Origin: Jeotgalibacillus campisalis
GTDB taxonomy: Bacteria > Bacillota > Bacilli > Bacillales > Jeotgalibacillaceae
DNA: 64,000 bases
NCBI RefSeq assembly: GCF_000829515.1
Contig: NZ_JXRR01000022.1
Coordinates: 1 to 64,000 of the forward strand
Direction: 5' to 3'
The notes beneath the pieces were generated by a model. It was not told the origin of the DNA, did not search any database, and worked only from the letters and a program-made list of their open reading frames with translations. Below, piece after piece: positions 59,546 through 64,000 of the stretch. Each line of letters begins with the position of its first letter. Positions within the stretch are counted from its first letter, which is position 1. A program made the translations under genes and the position numbers.

Positions 59546-60127
59546 TTAAGCTTCCGTCTCAATCAAGCCATATTTTCCGTCTTTACGCTTGTACACAATG
59601 TTGGTGCCGTTAGAATCAGCATCTGTGTAAACGTAAAAGCTGTGGCCGAGCATATTCATTTGAAGAACAGCTTCTTCGCTGTCCATTGGTTTTAAATTAA
59701 ACGTTTTTGTACGAACAATATCCATATCCTGATCATCATTATCTTCATGTCCCGTATCTAGCGTCTCAATTCCGTTTTCAGGATCAACCGTTACAGCAAA
59801 GAACTCAGGCTCATTGCCCTTTTCACGGAATTTACGGTTTACTTTTGTTTTATGTTTACGGATTTGACGTTCAAGCTTGTCCAGAATCAAATCAATAGCC
59901 GCATACATTTCTTCATGACGCTCTTCAGCCCGCAGTGTTAAACGCGGCATTGGAATCGTGACTTCCACCTTCGTGTGTTTATCGTTATAAACTTTTAAAT
60001 TAACGTGTACATTCGCATCTGGCGTATCATTAAAATAACGCTCTAGCTTATTGATTTTCTTTTCCACGTATTCGCGGATTGCTGGAGTTACCTCGATATT
60101 TTCGCCTCGGATATTATAGTTCAACAT
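59546..60127 (-). CDS. hpf: Ribosome hibernation-promoting factor, long form
   Basis: This 193-residue protein has the N-terminal S30AE domain (MLNYNIRGENIEVTPAIREYVEKK...) and a C-terminal dimerisation domain (IVRTKTFNLKPMDSEEAVLQMNMLGHSFYVYTDADS), so it is the long form that pairs ribosomes into 100S dimers in stationary phase. The start is the ATG at 60127 with AAAGGAGGAG upstream. In B. subtilis it is controlled by sigma-B and sigma-H; AGGATAAAA and GAGAAATA upstream could be sigma-H elements, only as a guess. Confidence 0.96.
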   Translation of the reverse strand: MLNYNIRGENIEVTPAIREYVEKKINKLERYFNDTPDANVHVNLKVYNDKHTKVEVTIPMPRLTLRAEERHEEMYAAIDLILDKLERQIRKHKTKVNRKFREKGNEPEFFAVTVDPENGIETLDTGHEDNDDQDMDIVRTKTFNLKPMDSEEAVLQMNMLGHSFYVYTDADSNGTNIVYKRKDGKYGLIETEA

Positions 60128-60290
60128 GTAAACTCCTCCTTTAATCAATGCTACACTATCTATTTCTCCTCTACCCCTGTTTTATCCTGCTTAATCGTAA
60201 AACTTTTAATAATTTTTTGTAAAAATGATTGGGAATCTTAGCGGATTATGTCAAAATAAAAGGTTAATTGGAAAAAAAGACGTTCAAAAA

Positions 60291-60314
60291 CCCGATCACA
60301 GCGCTATGATCGGG
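60291..60314 (-). terminator. Aldo/keto reductase gene terminator
   Basis: CCCGATCA and TGATCGGG, joined by an AGCGCT loop, are followed by TTTTTG on the minus strand, about 27 bases after the stop of the gene at 60341. Confidence 0.85.
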
Positions 60315-60340
60315 CGTTGAAATGGAAGCTGTTGTCCTGC

Positions 60341-61324
60341 TTAATAGGCTCCCCTAATATGATCTTTTACATGCTGATGATAAAAATCATTCAGTCTTCT
60401 CAGCTCATCCTGCGAAAAAGAAGGTGTTTCAATCGCCTGCAGATTTTCTTCTACCTGCTGCTGATTTTTAAAGCCTGGAATCACACACGTCACTTCCGGC
60501 TGATCAAGAATCCAGCGCAGGGAAGCTCTTGCCATGTTTCCTCTTCCCTCACCAATCCACTCAATCTGCTGCGCAAGCTGTACTCCTTTTTTAAAACCGA
60601 GCCCTGCGAATGTTTCCCCTACATTAAAGGATTCGCCGTTTTCATTAAAATTACGGTGATCGTCTGCTTCAAACTGATGATCAAGTGAAAATTTATTCGT
60701 CAGCAAACCGCTGGCTAAAGGAAGTCTGACAATAATTCCGACACCACGTTTTTTTGCTTTTTCAAATAACTCTTCCAATGGTTTTTGACGGAACACGTTA
60801 AAAATGACCTGAAGTGATTTAACATTCGCATACTCCAGACAAAGCAGTCCTTCTTCAACCGTTTCAACACTAACGCCATAGTGCTTAATTTTCCCTTCGC
60901 TTTGAAGGTCGTCCAGTACGTTAAACACACTGCCTTCTTTTAAAATTTCAAGTGGAGGACAATGGATTTGATATAAATCAATCCAATCCCGCTCCAATCT
61001 TTTTAAGCTGGCTTCGCAATATTCCCGTACCCGCTCTTTTGAATACGTCTCCGGATCGTGAATATCACCCTGACGGCAGAATTTAGTCGCAATATAAACC
61101 CTGTCTCTCAAGCCCCTTGTTGCTTCAGCAAGCAGTTCCTCACTGTGTCCATCACCATAAACATCGGCTGTGTCAAAAAAATTGACGCCTCTGTCAATCG
61201 CATATCGAAGAGCTTTCAGCGACTCTGTATCATTATTTGATCCCCATGAACCGCCGATTGCCCATGTGCCAAAGCTTACTTCGCTTACGCGGATATCTGT
61301 ATTTCCCAACTGACGATAATTCAT
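60341..61324 (-). CDS. Aldo/keto reductase
   Basis: This 327-residue NADPH-dependent reductase of the AKR fold has the opening MNYRQLGNTDIRVSEVSFGTW, the catalytic Asp51/Tyr56 (NFFDTADVYGDG), Lys81 (YIATKF), and IHCPP in strand 4. The end (CVIPGFKNQQQVEENLQAI) is the NADPH-binding loop. Substrate unknown. It is related to the YtbE/YhdN-type general reductases of Bacillus. It stands alone between hpf and a small-gene group. Confidence 0.92.
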   Translation of the reverse strand: MNYRQLGNTDIRVSEVSFGTWAIGGSWGSNNDTESLKALRYAIDRGVNFFDTADVYGDGHSEELLAEATRGLRDRVYIATKFCRQGDIHDPETYSKERVREYCEASLKRLERDWIDLYQIHCPPLEILKEGSVFNVLDDLQSEGKIKHYGVSVETVEEGLLCLEYANVKSLQVIFNVFRQKPLEELFEKAKKRGVGIIVRLPLASGLLTNKFSLDHQFEADDHRNFNENGESFNVGETFAGLGFKKGVQLAQQIEWIGEGRGNMARASLRWILDQPEVTCVIPGFKNQQQVEENLQAIETPSFSQDELRRLNDFYHQHVKDHIRGAY

Positions 61325-61458
61325 CTGCTCACTCCCTTGAAGTTATCTTATTACCCCTCTTTAAAAGATTACAGGAATCCATTAAGCGGGCAGACAATGC
61401 GCCGACTGTCATCCTGTTTATTTCGAGTTTTAAAGGGGGGAATCCTTCTTTTATTGCT

Positions 61459-61977
61459 TTAAATTTCAATTTTTGCCCTTTTATTCAAAGCCCGGGCTAA
61501 AACAGTGAAGTCCTCCACCAAGCATGCATACAGCGAATGCCACAAACCGAAGAATGGCAAAACAGAAGGAATCATGGCGAATACTATGATAAAAGACAGC
61601 ACCCCTGCCCCAATCAAAAAGGCATGCACCGGATGAGATAAAAAAAGAGAAATGAATGATGAAGCACCTTTAACGTGTTGCTGAAATGTCGCAGTTTCTC
61701 GATTTGCCAGCCGGTTTAAAAGCTGCTGAATCGACTGATTTGCAGTTACCTGTGTGGTCAGCAATTCAATCTGCTCATACAGTGTATCCATTCTCCCGGA
61801 TACCTGATCTGCCGTTTGCTGAAGCTTTTTTTCCCCATTATCTTTTATTAACATACCGCCGAAGTGATGCATCATAATGCCGACTAAAGACAGCACAATC
61901 GTCAGAACAACCGCTTCAGACAGACGCTTTCCTTATACCAACAGCACATATTGGATTACATTTTCTAACTTTTTCAT
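61459..61977 (-). pseudogene. Membrane protein interrupted by an in-frame TAA
   Basis: Reading from ATG 61977 gives MKKLENVIQYVLLV, then TAA at 61935-61933, then in the same frame GKRLSEAVVLTIVLSLVGIMMHHF and about 140 further residues. The parts fit together as one N-terminal membrane helix preceded by a basic segment. An outer helical region follows (TADQVSGRMDTLYEQIELLTTQVTANQSIQQLL), like the sensor part of YesM-type histidine kinases, then a second helix (HAFLIGAGVLSFIIVFAM). No kinase domain follows. It is either a broken gene or a small protein starting from GTG 61896, lacking a clear ribosome site. Confidence 0.5.
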
Positions 61978-61996
61978 TTTTGTCTCTGCCTTCACG

Positions 61997-62443
61997 TTAT
62001 TCGCTGATCAAAATCATTCTCATTAATTCGGCTCGTTGTTCCGGTTCGGTGACACTCTTGCGGAAATCAGCCTCCGCAGTGAATTCGTACAATCCCGGCT
62101 CAAGATCGTTCAGTGACGTAAAGCCGCTGTTAAAGGTAAGCGTTTCACCCTTTCGCAACAGCGTGGTTACTTCGTCCTCCCCTGCTTCTTTCGTTTCAAT
62201 TAAATCTCCGTCTTTTTCTTTTACCGTAAAATCAAACAGACCGCTATTATGAAGAATTTCAGACTGCACTTCCTCACCTGTATACTTAATAGTTGCGATA
62301 AAGGTTCTTTCCTCCTGGTACTCGATTATTTTCACTGTAAGAAAAAAATCATCCAGGTTCTTGTTTTTAGCCTTTGTCTCCGTCCAATCTTCACACGACA
62401 ACAATGAAAATGCGGCAATGACGGCTAGTATAAATGGTTTAAT
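61997..62443 (-). CDS. Small lipoprotein, BsuPI-like; possible ATT start
   Basis: The mature part (CEDWTETKAKNKNLDDFFLTVKI...) resembles the BsuPI intracellular protease-inhibitor fold: a beta-rich domain with LDDFFLTVKI, GLFDFTVKEKDGDLI, and LEPGLYEFTAEADF. The frame upstream encodes a lipoprotein signal, KPFILAVIAAFSLLSC. No ATG, GTG or TTG lies before it; an in-frame TAA closes the way further up. GGAGG is seven bases before an ATT at 62443, so translation probably begins there. If TTG inside the signal were used, the lipoprotein signal would be lost. Function unknown. The family assignment is moderate. Confidence 0.68.
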   Translation of the reverse strand: MKPFILAVIAAFSLLSCEDWTETKAKNKNLDDFFLTVKIIEYQEERTFIATIKYTGEEVQSEILHNSGLFDFTVKEKDGDLIETKEAGEDEVTTLLRKGETLTFNSGFTSLNDLEPGLYEFTAEADFRKSVTEPEQRAELMRMILISE

Positions 62444-62617
62444 GTATTTTCCTCCTCTCCCTATTTACTGTAACGGTATGTATCTTATGTACACTATATC
62501 AAATGAAACCCGACAGTTCAGCACTCTGTGACATTCTGCTCTGTTAATACGCTGCACATGAAATAAAACTCTTTATTCGCTATACTTAAGAGACTAATAG
62601 CATAAAGGAGCACACGA

Positions 62618-62926
62618 ATGGGAAATGAAATGGAAGACTTTATTATCCAAAACTATCAAAAAGAAGAGCGAATGATGATTCTCGTTTTTGCGCAATGGTG
62701 TGTGAATCATGACCTTGATCCAAAAGCACTCTACCTTGAAGCGTATCCACACCAGGCGGAAAACCCTGAACTCAGCGGCGCAATCGATTTGACCGTTTCA
62801 AAAGAAGAAGCCGGTGAAGTCCCGGATGACACCGTGCTCGGGGTCCTGTCGATGTTTGGCAACGATGACCTTGCTTTTGTCGTGTCGCAGGAGATGGAGA
62901 AGCTGAAAAAGAAGAAAAAAGAATAG
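62618..62926 (+). CDS. Small acidic protein of unknown function
   Basis: This 102-residue acidic soluble protein has helical segments (FIIQNYQKEERMMILVFAQWCVNHDL) and a strongly charged Lys/Glu tail (EMEKLKKKKKE). I do not recognise the family. AAAGGAG lies upstream of the ATG and a T-rich terminator follows, so it is a normal single-gene unit. It is transcribed opposite to its neighbours. Confidence 0.78.
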   Translation: MGNEMEDFIIQNYQKEERMMILVFAQWCVNHDLDPKALYLEAYPHQAENPELSGAIDLTVSKEEAGEVPDDTVLGVLSMFGNDDLAFVVSQEMEKLKKKKKE

Positions 62927-62935
62927 CAGACAGAA

Positions 62936-62971
62936 AAATGAGGCTGGCAAACTGACCAGGCCTCATTTTTT
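62936..62971 (+). terminator. Terminator of the small acidic gene
   Basis: AAAATGAGGC and GCCTCATTTT pair around 14 bases, followed by TT. It lies 10 bases after the stop codon at 62926. Confidence 0.82.
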
Positions 62972-63125
62972 AGTAAAATTTTGCTGTACGATAAATAAAA
63001 GAGAACATTCTGGCGTATCTCTGCCAAATGGATAGCAGGAAAACAAAGATTCCAGAGAGAATATTCCACACCTCTCTGCTTCATTTTTATGCCCTTTACC
63101 TGTTCCTTTCTTTATCCATGTGCAC

Positions 63126-64000
63126 TTAAACAATTTTGGCATCTACTTGTCTAATCATGATATTCAGCAATAAGATCAGCAGGACAAAGGCCAAGCTTGG
63201 CGCAAGGACAATCCAGGGTGCAGTGACTAGATCCGATATACTTTGCCCGACCATCCCTGCCCATTCACCTGATTTTGAAAGGAATAGATCTTCATCTGCA
63301 CCAATAATGCCTCCTTCTAAATCACCCCCGATAAAAATCTGAAATACTCCAAGATGCAAGAGCAGGATCAAGGCTGATATCATTTGCTGCAAAAGAACAA
63401 TCATCAATCGAGGCTTCAAAACAGGAATAATATGCTTTAACACAATATGACTCTTTGAAGCACCTAGCTGAAACGAAGCATGGATATATTCCATTTTTAA
63501 AATCTCCCCAAATTCCTTTGAAAAGACCATTAGTAAAGGAGGAATACCGACCAGCGTTAATACCAGAAACTGAAAGGACATCAGCGGGACCATTCCATGT
63601 GTTTCATCTATCAGTAAAAAAGCAAATGCCAAAAAGTACACCAAAATAAATGCAGGTATATTGATGTATGGCTGCAGAAAGGTTTCGGTTAGTTTTTTGA
63701 CCGGTTTCCACGTAAAAGTCAACAGCGCTCCAAGAACGATGCTGAATACGACTCTCAGCAGGCCTACTCCAAACACAAAAATCAACGTATATTTTGCTCC
63801 ATTTAAAATTCGCAAACTTAAATCATTGCCATTCCGGTCCGTTCCAAGCGGATGATCAAACGATGGCGGGAACGGAGGCGAGACCATCTCTCCGGAAGCA
63901 TCCGGTTTCATGTTTACCGGTTCTACCCTCTCTTTAAATCCCCATTCATAAACAAAGCTGGCAGTTAATAAAAGCAGCAGTAGGACTAAAATCGAATAAA
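63126..64000 (-). CDS. ABC transporter permease, oligopeptide type (5' end outside window)
   Basis: The visible part, about 290 residues, is the C-terminal bulk of an OppC/DppC-type permease. An N-terminal helix is seen up to the right edge (YSILVLLLLLLTASFVYEW) and then HPLGTDRNGNDLSLRIL, the signature before the TM domain. About five helices follow with the EAA-like loop (YIHASFQLGASKSHIVLKHIIPVLKP). The first codons lie beyond base 64000. The ATG at 63911 is internal, since the frame is open and coding upstream. Partner permease and ATPase genes should lie to the right. Confidence 0.82.
   Translation of the reverse strand, partial: YSILVLLLLLLTASFVYEWGFKERVEPVNMKPDASGEMVSPPFPPSFDHPLGTDRNGNDLSLRILNGAKYTLIFVFGVGLLRVVFSIVLGALLTFTWKPVKKLTETFLQPYINIPAFILVYFLAFAFLLIDETHGMVPLMSFQFLVLTLVGIPPLLMVFSKEFGEILKMEYIHASFQLGASKSHIVLKHIIPVLKPRLMIVLLQQMISALILLLHLGVFQIFIGGDLEGGIIGADEDLFLSKSGEWAGMVGQSISDLVTAPWIVLAPSLAFVLLILLLNIMIRQVDAKIV

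Overview
The window is a low-GC Bacillales chromosome. The gene order clpP, crh-whiA-yvcK-rapZ-yvcI, trxB, his operon, hprK-lgt-yvoD-ppaX-yvoF, uvrBA, csbA, minJ-ctpB, ftsEX, cccB, prfB-secA, hpf closely follows the Bacillus subtilis arrangement. Shine-Dalgarno sites are strong, and prfB carries the usual RF2 frameshift. A Bacillaceae or Planococcaceae genome is likely; the genus cannot be settled by eye.

Positions 1 to about 11,000 are different. This stretch is visibly AT-richer and looks like an integrated phage-satellite-type island lying against the 3' end of tRNA-Arg(CCG) at 11001-11072. Read from the tRNA leftward it holds: putative integrase arm sites; a dead integrase remnant with three lesions; a 1274-residue YobI-type membrane P-loop NTPase; a frameshifted tyrosine integrase; a divergent repressor/Cro pair with three copies of a shared operator palindrome; a DUF771 protein; a primase-helicase of the P4/D5 type; a candidate iteron origin; and an AlpA-like helix-turn-helix gene. 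The order int, divergent regulators, rep, ori is that of phage-inducible chromosomal islands. The left end, and any packaging genes, lie outside the window.

From 11,073 to 26,200 comes core metabolism and regulation: ClpP behind a CtsR-type promoter; the Crh/WhiA/YvcK/RapZ/Nudix cluster; thioredoxin reductase; a TPR protein; and a complete histidine operon (hisZ-G-D-B-H-A-F-IE) with its own sigma-A promoter.

From 26,300 to 42,700 are a SurA-N lipoprotein, bioY behind a BirA-type operator, the hprK-lgt operon (carbon control plus lipoprotein modification), a cell-wall amidase, a YvlB-like protein, the UvrAB excision nuclease, CsbA, a YfbR-like HD hydrolase and the division protein MinJ.

From 42,700 to 54,100 are envelope and translation/export genes: CtpB, a TlpA-type thioredoxin, an EnvC-type M23 hydrolase next to FtsEX, cytochrome c-551, a YitT protein, RF2 and SecA. 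A nearly exact 182-bp tandem duplication lies in the prfB 3' region.

From 54,300 to the end is a less conserved set: a DUF1028 protein, a two-part chromate transporter, gamma-glutamyltransferase, a SEC-C/HTH protein, the hibernation factor HPF, an aldo/keto reductase, small membrane or lipoproteins (one apparently broken by an in-frame stop), and an oligopeptide-type ABC permease cut by the window edge.
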